Shown here piece by piece: positions 1 to 12,604 of a stretch of 33,882 nucleotides of DNA (positions are counted from its first letter, which is position 1; every line of letters begins with the position of its first letter). Position numbers and translations under genes: made by a program. The stretch is from Conidiobolus incongruus B7586 (lineage: Eukaryota; Entomophthoromycota; Entomophthoromycetes; Entomophthorales; Conidiobolaceae): positions 1 to 33,882 of the forward strand of contig JNEM01013540.1 of assembly GCA_000697335.1 (NCBI GenBank). The letters run 5' to 3'. The notes under the pieces were generated by a model, which ran no database searches, had not been told where the DNA came from, and saw nothing but the letters and a program-made list of their open reading frames with translations.

Positions 1-464
1 AAAAATCAAAAATATATTATTTTTTATGTGATTTATCAATTTAATATAAAATATGATAATAGCCTTATAATATCAGTATATTATTATATTTTGGTTATTA
101 AGATGATAATTTATTCTATAATTATATTTTGTAATATATTTTTTATTATAATATAGCCCTAGAATAGTGACTATATCTTTAAGGTCTTTATTTTAACAAA
201 ATTTATTATACTTTCCTTTATATTATTTATCAATATGGAATAGTTTTTAAACCAATCATTTTATGAATATGTTTTTAATAATAATATAGTTATTTTAGGA
301 AAACCATAATAAAAAATTTAAATTTAAAATACCAAATAAATTGCAAGCAAATTACTCCTCTCTATATTATTAAATACTTACTAAGTATTGGTAAAATCAT
401 AAAAAATTAAAAGTATAATTATATTAATTAAATATATAAGTAAATTTAAAAAATTTTTAATAAA

Positions 465-478
465 ATATTATATTGATG
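465..478 (+). repeat. Left inverted repeat of the 465-856 island
   Basis: ATATTATATTGATG, a perfect inverted match to 843-856; G/C-rich sequence begins immediately inside. Confidence 0.5.
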
Positions 479-842
479 GGAAATAATCTTATCAATCACT
501 CGAGAAACAGCGATTATCACGTTGAATCAAGAAGTCACATTGGACATCACCGATTTCCTGAACTCTAATATAAGATTATCACGAACGAAATAAAGCATAT
601 CTCTTTTATCTTCATTCCAAAAGTATTCAATCTCTAAGTTTTTCTTGTAGCCCTCACAAAAGTGTTGAGTTATGACGAGCGTGAGATATTTTCTTTATAT
701 GAAGAACCCAATTTTCAGTAAGCCATTTTCACCTCATTTTGTGAACCGCATTAACCTCCCCTAACTCTGTGGTAACCTATCGTTTACCACTAGCGATTCC
801 TCATTTAAGCTCTAAAAGTCTATTTCCTCCAACGATTACAGT

Positions 843-856
843 CATCAATATAATAT
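843..856 (-). repeat. Right inverted repeat of the 465-856 island
   Basis: CATCAATATAATAT, the reverse complement of 465-478; AT-rich spacer resumes immediately outside. Confidence 0.5.
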
Positions 857-1625
857 AAAAACTAAGAATAATTAAATATATAATATTTATAAATATATTT
901 AATATTCTTGATTTATGTTATAAATTAATTTCTATAAAATAAAAATATTTGAATAAAATATAAAATATTAAATAATAAAAATTGAAATTAAGTTTAATTT
1001 ATTCTTGATAGATATTAATAAATAATACATAATATAGTATACTAATTAATATTGAATAAATAAATCAAATAAAATTAATATTATGACTATAATTAGAGAT
1101 TTATTTTATATATCAAAAATTAAATAATTATCAAAATAAAATTAGGAACTTATTATATATTAATTTAAATAAAATATCTTATCAAAATATCAATGATAAT
1201 GATATAGAATGAAATATATTGAAACTTAGATCTTGTTAATAGACTTATATATATAATCTTATTTTATAATATAGTAATATACATTTTTTGTTTATTTCAT
1301 TAAAATTTTGAAAGAAAACTTTAGATTAAGTTGATTGAAATTAAGTAAGTTAATATTGTATTATTTTATACATAGAGTATTTCTTTTACGTAATATAATA
1401 GTTTAATAATATATTATAAGTCTAAATATATACATATATTTTAAAATATTTACTAAAGATAAATAGGCATATAATAATGGATATTGTTATTATATTTGAT
1501 TTTAATTTATATAATTATATTGAAATAATTATAATAATTAAAAAAATCCCAATTTGGTATATCATTTAAGAACTCGTTAAATATTAATTAAACAAATGAA
1601 AAGAATATTAAATTAATAATAATAC

Positions 1626-1648
1626 TATATATATATATATATATATAT
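1626..1648. repeat. TA dinucleotide microsatellite
   Basis: Uninterrupted (TA)n tract of about 23 nt in AT-rich spacer. Confidence 0.9.
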
Positions 1649-4600
1649 CAATTTTTTTATTTGATATAAATTTTATATTTAATTAGAGAAAATAATATTC
1701 AAATTGGTTGATTGTTAAAATTAAAGTGATTTTGCAATTTGTTAAAAAATAACGTTAATAAAAATTTATATATTTTATTATTACTTAAAATAGAAAAATA
1801 CATTTAAATTTAATGATATTCCCATTTTTTGAAGACTTAAATTAACTAATTTATATTAATTTCGAATTAGAAAAAAAATATGCGATAATTCTATTCAATT
1901 TCTTAATAAATAATGTATGAAAAATAGATAAAATAACATTTACAATTTGAATTATTTAAGTCCAAATTAATAGATATTAATATACAATTGATAATATTTT
2001 ATAAACTAATTTATAAATAGACAATGAGTGAATTGACAATAAAAATATATTTCAAATAGGTGTAATATTAAGTTAGAAACTTGAATTAATATAATATTGA
2101 TCTTCAGGGTATGATATAATAGATATAATAAAGCATTTATAATTTATTAAAATAGCTTTCGGCCACTATTTATTATTTTAAATCAGTTAATTATTAATAT
2201 AAAACTATTTAGATATAGATTATACAATAGAGCTAAATTATTAATATGAGACTATGTCTAGTCATGTAATAAATTCACACTTTGATAATATAAATTTTTG
2301 ATTTCTTATTAATTTTATAATTACCTCTGAAATCACTAATGATATTTATTGAATCCATATCTATAAGTATAAAAATATATTAAATTGAAAATATACAAGT
2401 GTTGAAATTATTTATGAATAAAACCATGATTTAATTATTTTGATACATATAATATCTTTAATATTTTATGCTTCAGAAAATATTTTATATCAGTATTACG
2501 TTATTAACAAAATGCAATTGAATTTTTATGCAAGGATAAATATTTATAAGAATAACAGGTATTTTAGCATTTAAAACTGAAGAAATTAAAATATAATTTT
2601 ACTAAGCTATTATCTACCTTAATTCGCATTAAAAATCAACTGAATCATTTAAATTATTTAATTATTTTAAAATAATTGAAAAGAAACGCAATTGCAGCTG
2701 AACATGTACTGAGGTTAGGAATGAGTGGCAATCATTCATAATGAAAGTATCAATCATTTTTAGATTTTTAACCAATAGTGTTATAACAGAAAAGACATTT
2801 TGTGCTAGTTTATTTTATCTCGTTATTGGGTTATGGCGTTGCATTTTTCAAATATATTAATTAATATACTTAGTTTTGCTTTATCGATGACCATTATCAA
2901 ATGTTAATATTTTTAATAATTTATTAAGGTTTTAAACATTCAGAATTGAAAAATATTATGTAGATGTTAAAATCTTATTACATATATTAATTTAAAAAAT
3001 TTATGATAAGTAATAAATATCCAATATGAGATCCTTTAAAATAAGCAAGTAATATTATTTGAAGTAGTCGTGACATTTGAAAAGTAATATTTTCTTTATA
3101 CATAATAAAATAAAAATATTTAAAAGAAACATACTAGTTCTAGTATTCAGTATAAAATTTCAAAATACTAAAAATGGAGCTCAATTTAATAGAATATGAT
3201 ATAGTAATCCAATTATGACAAAAATAATTAGAAAGAACATGAATCAACCAATATTTTACACATATGTTTTTATGTAATCTGATTAAATATAAATTTTTCA
3301 AATATAATTAGGTTTAAATCTAATATTACTATTGAGATATTTGACTATTGCAAATTGACCCAATAGAAGTTAGCATTCGTAATGCTTTATATTCTGGTAA
3401 TATATGAGAGATAATATATTCAATTGATGATTATAGCTTAATACAATTATCAATATAAAGTGTAAATTAGATAATGACTTCAATATTTTATATAGAATAA
3501 ATATAAAAATTTCCAAATTAAATGAATTATTTAATTATTTTCAACCAATTACTAAAAAAGATAGTTGCGATAAGAATGATAGAATAAATTGAAACAATAC
3601 TCTTAAACCGATATGGAATTAAAGTAAGTTTTATGCAGTTTGCACCTGTTACACTATTATTTTGTGATTTATAGTTTTAAATCAATTATAATTTTCAATT
3701 AAATTATTAACATTAATGCTAAAAAATTAACTTTTATAATGATAAACTTTCAATTTATCGAATGTGGCTAAAATAATATTATCAATAATACTCAATGATA
3801 TTAACTAAAAAATTACTCAGAAATTATAGTTTGTATTATAAAAAGTTGATCCTGTACTTAATTGTTAAAAAATTTACCTGATAATGTGTATTATGTTTAA
3901 ATAATAATCTATCTATGAGAGATGTATATCCAAGCCATTAATACTGAAATTTGGATTAAAACTTCTATTAGACTGTAAATATAGAATTCTATTGGAGTTT
4001 ATATTTATTAATTCGATCGAAAAAAAATATTTTTTTAAATTAAATTGTGGAAACAATTATATTATTATTTGACTAAAATTCAAATAAATTAAATTATAGT
4101 TAATCATGGTTCAATTCAATTAATTTTGTGGAGATAAGCGTTTTATTCTTGTATTCGAAAATTTATAGTAATAATTTATACATTGGTTAAATATTCATAT
4201 AACTTCTTTATATTTAACAGAATTTATCAATGAAAAAACCTTATAGTGTGTTATTTGCAGATTGTTTAATAAAAACACCAAATTGAATCTTAAATCTACA
4301 CGATATATAATTGAACCAAAATAAATTAATCCAATTCTTTTCAATAGTATACAAGTAATGAAAGTTTGATAGCCTTTTAATTATTTTACATTTATGAATT
4401 TATTCCCTTTAATTAATAAATATAAATACTAAAAGATTGAATCACATAGACAATTCTTCTTAATATCATACAGTTTTTAATACTTTGTACAATATCCTGT
4501 GTATGAAATCAGGTTATTAAACAGATATGCTTTAGTATAATTTCTAAATTTGGAAAATTTCCATATTTATTGAATTAAATAAATTTTAGAATGGTACTGA

Positions 4601-4788
4601 TTAATATTGATAAATAATATTTGATATAAATATTACATTATTAATTTTATTTTAAAATTTAAAAATTAGCACAATCAAATAATTCAATGAAAACTAACCT
4701 TAATAAGTAGAATATACTCCTGATTTATTTTGTCAATTATATAAATAATTTTGATTAATACTGTCCAAATAATTTAATAGCTAAAGAA

Positions 4789-4815
4789 ATATATATATAT
4801 ATATATATATATAAC
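4789..4815. repeat. AT dinucleotide microsatellite
   Basis: Uninterrupted (AT)n tract of about 27 nt in AT-rich spacer. Confidence 0.9.
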
Positions 4816-6483
4816 ATAGTTAATTTTTTCTTCATTTTTATATCCTTGTATAATAACGATTTAATTGACTTACCTCACAAATATTAATTTAAAAATGAAT
4901 TAGCTATAAATCAAGATAAGGACACTAGATCTTATCAAATTGATGATATCATATTTATACAAACCAAATATTTGGAATAAATAAAATTAGCTAGTAATAT
5001 CGTCATATTACATACAATAACTTTAATAATAATTATGAAATTTGGTTTTAATATAACTAATAGTATAAAGATTCATTAAATAGCGACTAGTTCATCTAAA
5101 TTTAATGTTTCAATGAACCATTAAATCATCGTTAATATATATTCAGTGATATCATATGGGATTATCACTCGATGATTTCAATTCAAGCTTATTTAAAATA
5201 AACTTTTTTTCAAAAATATATCGTCATAATTAAATATATTATATATCTTATTAATTTACTTGCTATCTTTAACCAACATGATTAATTAATTCCACTAATA
5301 AAATTGAATTTGATCAAGGGAGGCTAGACCTGATGTGATCTTTTGTATAAATATTTTTGAACTGGTTATTGACTAACTGATATTTATTTGACAAATATGA
5401 ACTGTTTTGAGTTGATCACAAACTCGATTGAAATCTTGTTTATGATGTTAATCTAATTTGTAATTAATATACTTTAAATTTTAGATAAACAGCTTTACTA
5501 TCCTAATTAATGAATTCACTATCCTGATCATAATGAGGTTCTACCTTTTCAATATTTGAGCTGCAATTTATTTGGAACGTATGCTAAGTTATTAAATTAA
5601 TAAAAGTGGTTGAATAAGTATTAAAGAAATAATCTTTTAATAGATTCTAATATTAACTAATAACCGAATGGAAATATTCAATATAAAATTAATTAAGATC
5701 TTGAAAGTTTCACACCGATCACTATTTCAAAGTAGTATTTTGTAAAACTCTGACTATAGGTTGAAATAGAGTAAGTTAATTAGATATAAATTGAAAAGAC
5801 GTTATTGGGCAATTAATCGTTATATTAATTCATAAGGGATAAATGTTCAAGTATTATGCAATCACTGGGAAAGAATAAATTATTCATAAAATTTTTATAT
5901 TTTTCGCTAGTCATAATAAATGAAATGGATGCATAAATGGAATTGACCTATAAGGAAATTCAATATTGAATGGTTTTATCGGTGTATTTTAAAAGTAATG
6001 ATTTCATAGCAAGTATTGTAGTTTCAATCTTAATTTAATTAAACAAATTTGATGAATCAGCCTATTTTCTTTAATTGGATCTACAATGGGCTTGTTGAAT
6101 TATTAACAACTGATGAGTTCATATTATGAATCAGACCTTAATCATTAATACATGAACATTTTTTATAAGTTTTTATTCAATTTCAATGTCCGATTCCTTC
6201 CACAAGCTTTATTAGTATTCATCGTATTCTACAAGCTAAATTTCAATTAAATTAATCAAGTATATTGGTATTGTATCTATTAGCTATATATTTATAGGTA
6301 CCGGACATTTTCTAAATATTGTTTTTTTATTATAGTCAGGGGTATTCAAGGAATAGTTGAAAATACAGCATTTATTTAAACTTACATATTCAAAACATAG
6401 ATATGATAAGAAGTGGTGTGTGGATTAAGTTTACAATTCATGAAATCATTATTTTGAAGAATGTTTAATTAGTCAAAAGTTTA

Positions 6484-6492
6484 AACCAATCA
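6484..6492 (+). promoter_or_regulatory. Possible CCAAT box upstream of the first bZIP gene
   Basis: AACCAATCA lies about 90 nt before the start codon at 6579. CCAAT is bound by the fungal HAP/NF-Y complex, and the flanking bases fit the consensus. A single short match in AT-rich DNA is weak support. Confidence 0.25.
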
Positions 6493-6578
6493 AACAGAAG
6501 CATATTTTGGTATTTAAATCAATCAGTTCACGAAAATAAAAAAAATATAGAATTGGTTGAGACTACTTTAGTAGAACA

Positions 6579-7478
6579 ATGACTGCTTTGAATAAATCCC
6601 AAGTACTTGCCCAAGATTTCATTACTCCTAAGCATAATTCGATTGAGCTTGGAAACTCTAATTTGATCAATCCTTTGAAGACATTCAAGTCTAAAACTCA
6701 AAACCAATTACCTCTCTCTCCACCAAATGACTTCAACTGCTCAAGCATTCGTGAAACCAACCAATTTGACAACATGTACAACAATGTGAATCTTACTCTT
6801 CCCTCAACTCAATTTGACTTGCGTAATGGAATGTGCACAATGAATCAAATGGATCCATTCTTAACATTTGCTGATCTTCCTTGGATCCCAAACTGTGATA
6901 CCAACGGTGTAATTTCCCATCCTACAGCGGATATGATGCAAGAATCAAATGCCATTACCTGGGGTCAGTTGACAATGTCTCCTCAGCAATCTTCCGATTC
7001 AGAAGTCTGTCCCGCTTTCCCTAATCAATCTCAGCTTGCAAACTTTCCCCAGATGTCTTATTCAAATGATTCTGACTTGATGGCAACTGTAGCATCTAAT
7101 CAATGTGAATCCTCTAAAGGGTCTGCCAGCCTTCCCTGTCGCGTTAACTCTCTTCCAACTGCTGGTTCTGGTCAATCGGTAACATCTTCTGGATGTGGTT
7201 CTTCAAAGAATACTAATAAGAAAACTTCTTCAGCCCCTGCCCGCCGTTCCACCACTTCGTCATCTAATAACGCTCCTATAGATAGCCACGAATTGAGACT
7301 TCTGAGAAATAGACAAGCTGCTGCTAAATGTCGTCAAAAGAAGAAGGAATACGTGAAGCGCACTAAGCAGATGATTGAGCAACTGAGCGCAGAGAATGAA
7401 CATTTACAAGAATTTGTTTTGAAATTGAGAGAAGAGATTATTGATATCAAACTCCTTTTAGCTAATGAAAAACACTAA
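6579..7478 (+). CDS. bZIP transcription factor, ATF/CREB (Atf1/ATF2-like) type, single exon
   Basis: Predicted nuclear DNA-binding protein of 299 residues without introns. The bZIP domain is at the C-terminus, about residues 236-299. The basic region carries the N-x2-A-A-A-x-C-R signature (RNRQAAAKCRQKKK, Asn at 244), followed in register by zipper positions Leu269, Leu276, Leu283 and Ile290. An Ala-Ala-x-x-Cys-Arg basic region with a zipper ending in LREEIIDIKLLL is typical of the ATF/CREB branch (fungal Atf1/Sko1, animal ATF2), which binds TGACGTCA-like sites as dimers. The N-terminal 200 residues are Ser/Asn/Gln/Pro-rich with scattered aromatic residues and no recognised domain, plausibly an activation region; residues about 195-235 are a Ser/Thr-rich basic linker. 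The ATG at 6579 opens the G/C-richer stretch. An AATAAA lies at 7715-7720, weak evidence in such AT-rich DNA. The exact orthologue cannot be named from sequence alone. Confidence 0.92.
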   Translation: MTALNKSQVLAQDFITPKHNSIELGNSNLINPLKTFKSKTQNQLPLSPPNDFNCSSIRETNQFDNMYNNVNLTLPSTQFDLRNGMCTMNQMDPFLTFADLPWIPNCDTNGVISHPTADMMQESNAITWGQLTMSPQQSSDSEVCPAFPNQSQLANFPQMSYSNDSDLMATVASNQCESSKGSASLPCRVNSLPTAGSGQSVTSSGCGSSKNTNKKTSSAPARRSTTSSSNNAPIDSHELRLLRNRQAAAKCRQKKKEYVKRTKQMIEQLSAENEHLQEFVLKLREEIIDIKLLLANEKH

Positions 7479-8107
7479 ATTCATTCAAGCTTCAAAGTAT
7501 CCATTCTTCTGCATAATTTCGCTTGGTACCCGATCATTGAGCATCTATTTGACCAGATAAGCTTGAATCCCCCCCCCTTACGCATTCTACAGATATTTGG
7601 TCCTGGTTTGAAACCATTGTAATATTATTTTAAGCATTCAAATATGTAAACTTTAAAATTCTGTATTCGATTATTTGAATATTTGCATGTGATTATTATT
7701 TAAAATTGATTGTTAATAAAATTTTATTTTTAAAATAATTAGTCCCCAGTGTAACTACATCATATAGCATTATGAATCTTTGCTTGGCACAGTTTTTTCA
7801 AGTTTAATTGATGAAAATAGGCATGATTAATTTCAAATTCATTGATATTATTGGATATATACATTTATTAAATCTGATTTCAGCTATGTAATTCCATTTA
7901 TTGAATGTAAGAATTCCAAGTGGAATGAGAAAATGCATTCTATGGATAAAATATATGGTTTACATCACACATCTTGCAAGGAAATTCCATATTTTCTATT
8001 GCTTTTTGAATTTTAATCGAACATTATTTTTATATTCAATACACCACAATTAAGTTTTCTATGGTTCATATTTGTTAAATTATTTGTATATTTTTATTTT
8101 AGCATGT

Positions 8108-8115
8108 TGACGTCA
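8108..8115. promoter_or_regulatory. Perfect CRE palindrome, candidate ATF/CREB-type bZIP site
   Basis: TGACGTCA is the full consensus for ATF/CREB bZIP dimers, the class encoded by the gene ending at 7478. It lies 630 nt past that stop and 4.5 kb before the next bZIP start, so its target, if any, is unclear. At about 20% G+C an 8-mer of this kind is expected about 0.1 times in a window this size, so chance is not excluded. Confidence 0.35.
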
Positions 8116-9256
8116 TTTAGAAATAATTTGAAATTTCACACAATTAGAGATAAAGATTCACAATCTCTCTTTCAAACAATTGGTAAAATTGAACTAATAT
8201 AAAACTTAAGATTAAACTTTGGTTATTAAAACTTTTTATAAATACACTCCTTTGCTTTGTCAATTATATTAAAAAAATTAATAAATTAGGAAACAATATA
8301 TAATGAAAATTGATAAGTTTAATATTATTCAATATTATTATTTTTTTTCAATAATATTGTACTATTAAAATGAAAAGTTTGAAACATCATATTATATATA
8401 AATAGTATGAAAGTTAATATAATTATGAAAAAAAAATTTCTTTTATTGAATAAATTCAATTAATATAAAATTGATTTAAAAATTATTATGACACTAAATT
8501 AATTAACACTTGAATAATTTGAATATAAAATTTGAAACTATAATTGTAAAATTCTGTTGGAATATAGATAGTACATATTGAACTCTTGCGAATAACCAGA
8601 ACGTTTGAGCTTCAAACCTATTTACCATTTGTTATTGTTATAAAACATTTGATATAGCACATATCAAAAAACATACTGATCTTTTAAAGGAAATTATTGG
8701 TTTGTACTATTCTTTCAATAATTTGATAAAATTATTAATCTTATTCTTTTGTTCTGTGTTAACTTAATTATGCATTCTTGGTGTATACTATTTAATCAAT
8801 ATGAACCAATCAATCTTAAGAATATTATATAGTACAATAACTGAAAATGATCCAATTAATAATACTTTGTATGATTATATATATTTACTCCTAATCAAAT
8901 AATTTGAAAATTATATCATATTTCATTTTGATTGTAATAATCTTAATTACTAAGAATTTGAAATAAATGAATTTTATAATTTCATTATTTAAAAAATAAA
9001 GAATGATTATAAATAATATATATATTATTTCTGATCTAAATTCACTTAGTATTTACAATAATCCATTTATTATATCATTTTCAAAGTCATATATTACAGA
9101 TAAATAAATAATTAATTCAATTCGTGATAATACTGTATCAAGAAAATTTTTATTAATTTTAATCTATATTGACTGAAATTGTTAGTAATAAAACCATATT
9201 TATATCATTTTTAAAATATAAACCCGATATCACTAAAATGTTTAAACCTGAATGCT

Positions 9257-9279
9257 TAATAATAATAATAATAATAATA

Positions 9280-9310
<31 letters not shown>

Positions 9311-9311
9311 T
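9257..9311. repeat. Compound microsatellite (TAA)n followed by (TA)n
   Basis: About eight TAA units run straight into about a dozen TA units, then a short imperfect TATACATATA tail. It also creates a spurious Ile/Tyr-rich open frame on the minus strand. Confidence 0.9.
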
Positions 9312-12300
9312 TTGTATATACCATTGAATTTTCCAAAAACAATTAAATTTCATAGTTAACTATGATGAGTATAATTCAATACATATATATTTAATTCTAT
9401 TTTTTAAACCATAAATCATGGAATTTGCACAGTATTTTTAACTTATAATTGATATTGATTATTAAATTTAATCCACTCTCGAATATCCACATCTAAATTC
9501 ATCTCAGATTTTATCCTGATTTAATACTCCACTAGATTTTTTTTAACTTTTGAGTTTTATTTATTCATAAATACCATAATATTTGATATTGTTTATAGGA
9601 ACATAAATATAATTAGATATAAATACTATTAATTGATAGAAACATTATAATATTATCTATGATGAAGATTCGAATTATTTTTTAATAATAATATGATATT
9701 TTCGATATTAAATATAAATTGAAAAAAAGCATTACTCTTTTAGTTCAAACTCCTAAAATATCCCATAACTCGAGGTCAAAAATATTGTTCAAGCTCGGGT
9801 CAATTATGATCACTTGGGATTATTTAATAGAGCTATATTCTTTGGTAATACTTAAGATATTGATTATATTAATTGTACATTCTATCATTTATTTCAATAG
9901 GATATTTTCTCATTAAACTTCAAATTGATTGTGATTTATCAAAAATTTCCAAATGAATTGCATAATTTCATTAATTCAAAATGGTATATAATTAATAGAT
10001 TTTATGATCCTATTATTTATTATAATTGTTTGTATATAACTAACATAATTTGATTAATTAAAAATGATAGGATATTTCATCATAATATTTATAATATATG
10101 ATAAATTATAAACAATTTTAATCAACTATTATATTAACTAACTTAAAACATGAATAGTATAAATTTGAATTAAAATTAATGATAAAATATAATAAATATA
10201 ACAATTATATTGTATAAATTATATTAAATAATAGGAAATTCTTTATCTAATATAATTCATAAATTATTGATAGCATAGGATAAATATAAAAATATACATA
10301 TGTCAATAGTTATATTTGGAAAGTTGACGGAAAATACTTAAAAAATATTGAAATTTCAATACAGTATTCAATATTAACCCAGGTTTTTGTTATAAAATAT
10401 CTTATTGGTTAAAATTTTAAGTGCATATTATTTAATAAACATAATTAGGTCTGATTTTTTATTTAATAATCAAGATAGTACTAATTAGATGATTTGATAT
10501 AAAATTGCATATTTGTTTGATGAATATAGTTATTAAACTATCAAAAATTATGTATGATGAAATTTATAAAATCAAAGAATAATTAAATCATATTATTTAT
10601 CAGTAAAACATCAATCAAATATTCATTTTGAAATTAAACATAGTCAAAATTCCAATAATAATAAATGATTTCATAATTTTCAACTTTGTTCCAAATAGTA
10701 CTAAATTTAATATCAAAGAGGTATAATTTGAAATGACCGAGCATAACTCTATTCAATCATTATTTGAGGAAGATGATTGATTAATTAAATAAGGGTTTAT
10801 CAAATAATAAATATTTGATATATCACTTAGAGTATTAACTGTAACCACATGTGTTCTGATTACTTAAATTAAAGTTAATCTATCCTTATGATAAACTATG
10901 ACTTAATTTTTAAACTTTAATTTTATATATTATTTTATAATTTTACTTTTCAAGTAGGGGGATTAATGGAACATACTCTGCTTTTCCAATTATCTTAATC
11001 ATCCATACACATATCTTAATTATGCAAGAAAATAAATATAATAATATACCAATATTTAACTGTATACATTTGAATAATTATCAGGATAGTAGGATAATTG
11101 ATATTGAATTATAAATTTAATATTGTAGATTGAAACAATTGATAAATTTATTTTATATAGTTTATAATACTTGTTTTAGCAGATTTGAAAAAGATAGATT
11201 AGATCATAAAACTAAGTGATATGATATTATTTGAGGTATGCCGATCATCAACTTTATTTGGATCGAATCATATAAGGCGATCAAATATAATTCATTTAAT
11301 ATATATATTTATATAAGTAATTTCACATCATTCAACTTGATAGTATATTAAAAACTCTTTATGACATCATTTTATAGGTGAAATGAAATCATTTAATCCT
11401 TTTTCTTGAATAATCAAACTAATAATTATTAGTACTCATTGGAAAAATAATATTCATATTGACTATAAAATTTAAATCAGTAAAGTTAATAAATAATAAC
11501 TGAAAATAGTTAAAAAAAACTTTTCTCTATAAAATTCCAATATGATCTAAACTATCCTATCGATCAAATTGTCACTATGAACCAATTGCTATCAAAAATA
11601 ATCTCTATATAACCTTTATTTTTAAAAAAAAAATATTAAATTAATTTATAATTTAATATTATTTGGTTTTTATGCTTGAGAATTGAAGATTAAATGTAGA
11701 ATGGATATTTAATTAGTTTAATTATATATCGGAATAAAATATTTTATCCTTGATTAGATCATTATACTACATTTTAAAAATAATTTTGGATATAATTGGA
11801 GCCAAATTGTTATGATTGATGAAAACAACACATCAATTTATAATAAATTTACACTAAAAGGATTATTAGATATATATTCAATAGTCAAACTTAAAATAAT
11901 TAGATATATAATTTACACAATGCTTAAAATATTATATTTTTCTTAATATATATAATTTTTTTCTTAAATATGAGATAATTTTAATTATTGAATAGTTAAA
12001 ATATTTATTTAATAATTTAAAATTAAATTCAAACTTTTTTTTGAAAAATATACCTTTTACAATAAAAACATATATGTATATATACTAGATTTATCCGTTT
12101 TATTATTATCTAACTCGGCAGTTTAAATTGCTAGAAAATTAATCTGTTCATAATTAAAACCAATAAAATTTGATACCAAAAGCGGTCGATATTGTCTTGA
12201 AAACGTTGTATGAATACTTCAATTATAACTTATATACAAATATATTTATGATGTATCTTGACCGAATTATTACATCAAATATGATTGATTAATCAATTTG

Positions 12301-12604
12301 AAAATAAATCTATAAAAAAATAATATTGATGTTAAATATATTAACTATAAACAGCTAAATCCAATAAAATGGATCATTTTCAAGGGTTTTTATTGCTAAA
12401 ACTTTTGATAAAAACTGATTCCTTGTCATTTCTTCTTTATTATTGGATTTATTTTTTAAAATTCTGCATTTTTATAAATTGATTAAGGGGATTGGATAAA
12501 AATATCTTATTTTTTTTAATTAAAATATTAAAAATTGAGTATATAAATTGATTCGACGTATCATTCAACTTTAATCAATTTTAATATCTTAAAATTAATT
12601 CACT

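Larger units (their letters stand above)
465..856. mobile_element. 392-bp G/C-richer island bounded by 14-bp inverted repeats, possible MITE or DNA transposon remnant
   Basis: ATATTATATTGATG at 465-478 recurs inverted as CATCAATATAATAT at 843-856. The repeats sit exactly where base composition changes from nearly pure A/T to an ordinary mix. If the ends are trimmed to TTATATTGATG, a TA flanks each side, as in Tc1/mariner-type insertion, but in this DNA a TA is uninformative. The inside holds a minus-strand open stretch of 55 codons (530-694, without an early ATG) and a GATTATCACG decamer repeated in direct orientation (about 511 and 566). No transposase, tRNA-like or SINE features were recognised. 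It could instead be a decayed gene or a noncoding RNA locus. Confidence 0.4.
1..6578. other. AT-rich gene desert upstream of the first bZIP gene
   Basis: Apart from the 465-856 island and two TA microsatellites (1626-1648, 4789-4815), I see no coding frame, RNA gene or recognisable transposon in either strand. Stops are dense in all frames. The left end of the window may cut a longer spacer. Confidence 0.7.
7479..12604. other. AT-rich spacer between the two bZIP genes
   Basis: The first 130 nt after the stop keep gene-like composition and probably include 3' UTR, with a run of nine C at about 7569-7577. Beyond that the DNA is AT-rich with stops in all frames. It holds one perfect CRE palindrome (8108-8115) and a compound microsatellite (9257-9311). 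A short mixed-composition patch at about 9740-9850 could be decayed coding sequence but has no recognisable product. Confidence 0.65.

Noticed and set aside
4095-4125. GGTTCAATTC, resembling a tRNA B box
   Set aside because: There is no matching A box, acceptor stem or anticodon arm around it.
7715-7720. AATAAA motifs as separate polyadenylation-signal features
   Set aside because: At about 80% A+T this hexamer is expected roughly every 250 nt, so I mention the copies near gene ends only as weak support within the gene entries.
9159-9353. Minus-strand open frame of 64 codons rich in Ile and Tyr
   Set aside because: It is the translation of the (TAA)n/(TA)n microsatellite and flanking AT-rich DNA.
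9719-9916. Plus-strand open frame of 65 codons
   Set aside because: It begins at a non-ATG codon, has no recognisable motif, and its end is ordinary AT-rich spacer. Only a short inner patch is compositionally odd.
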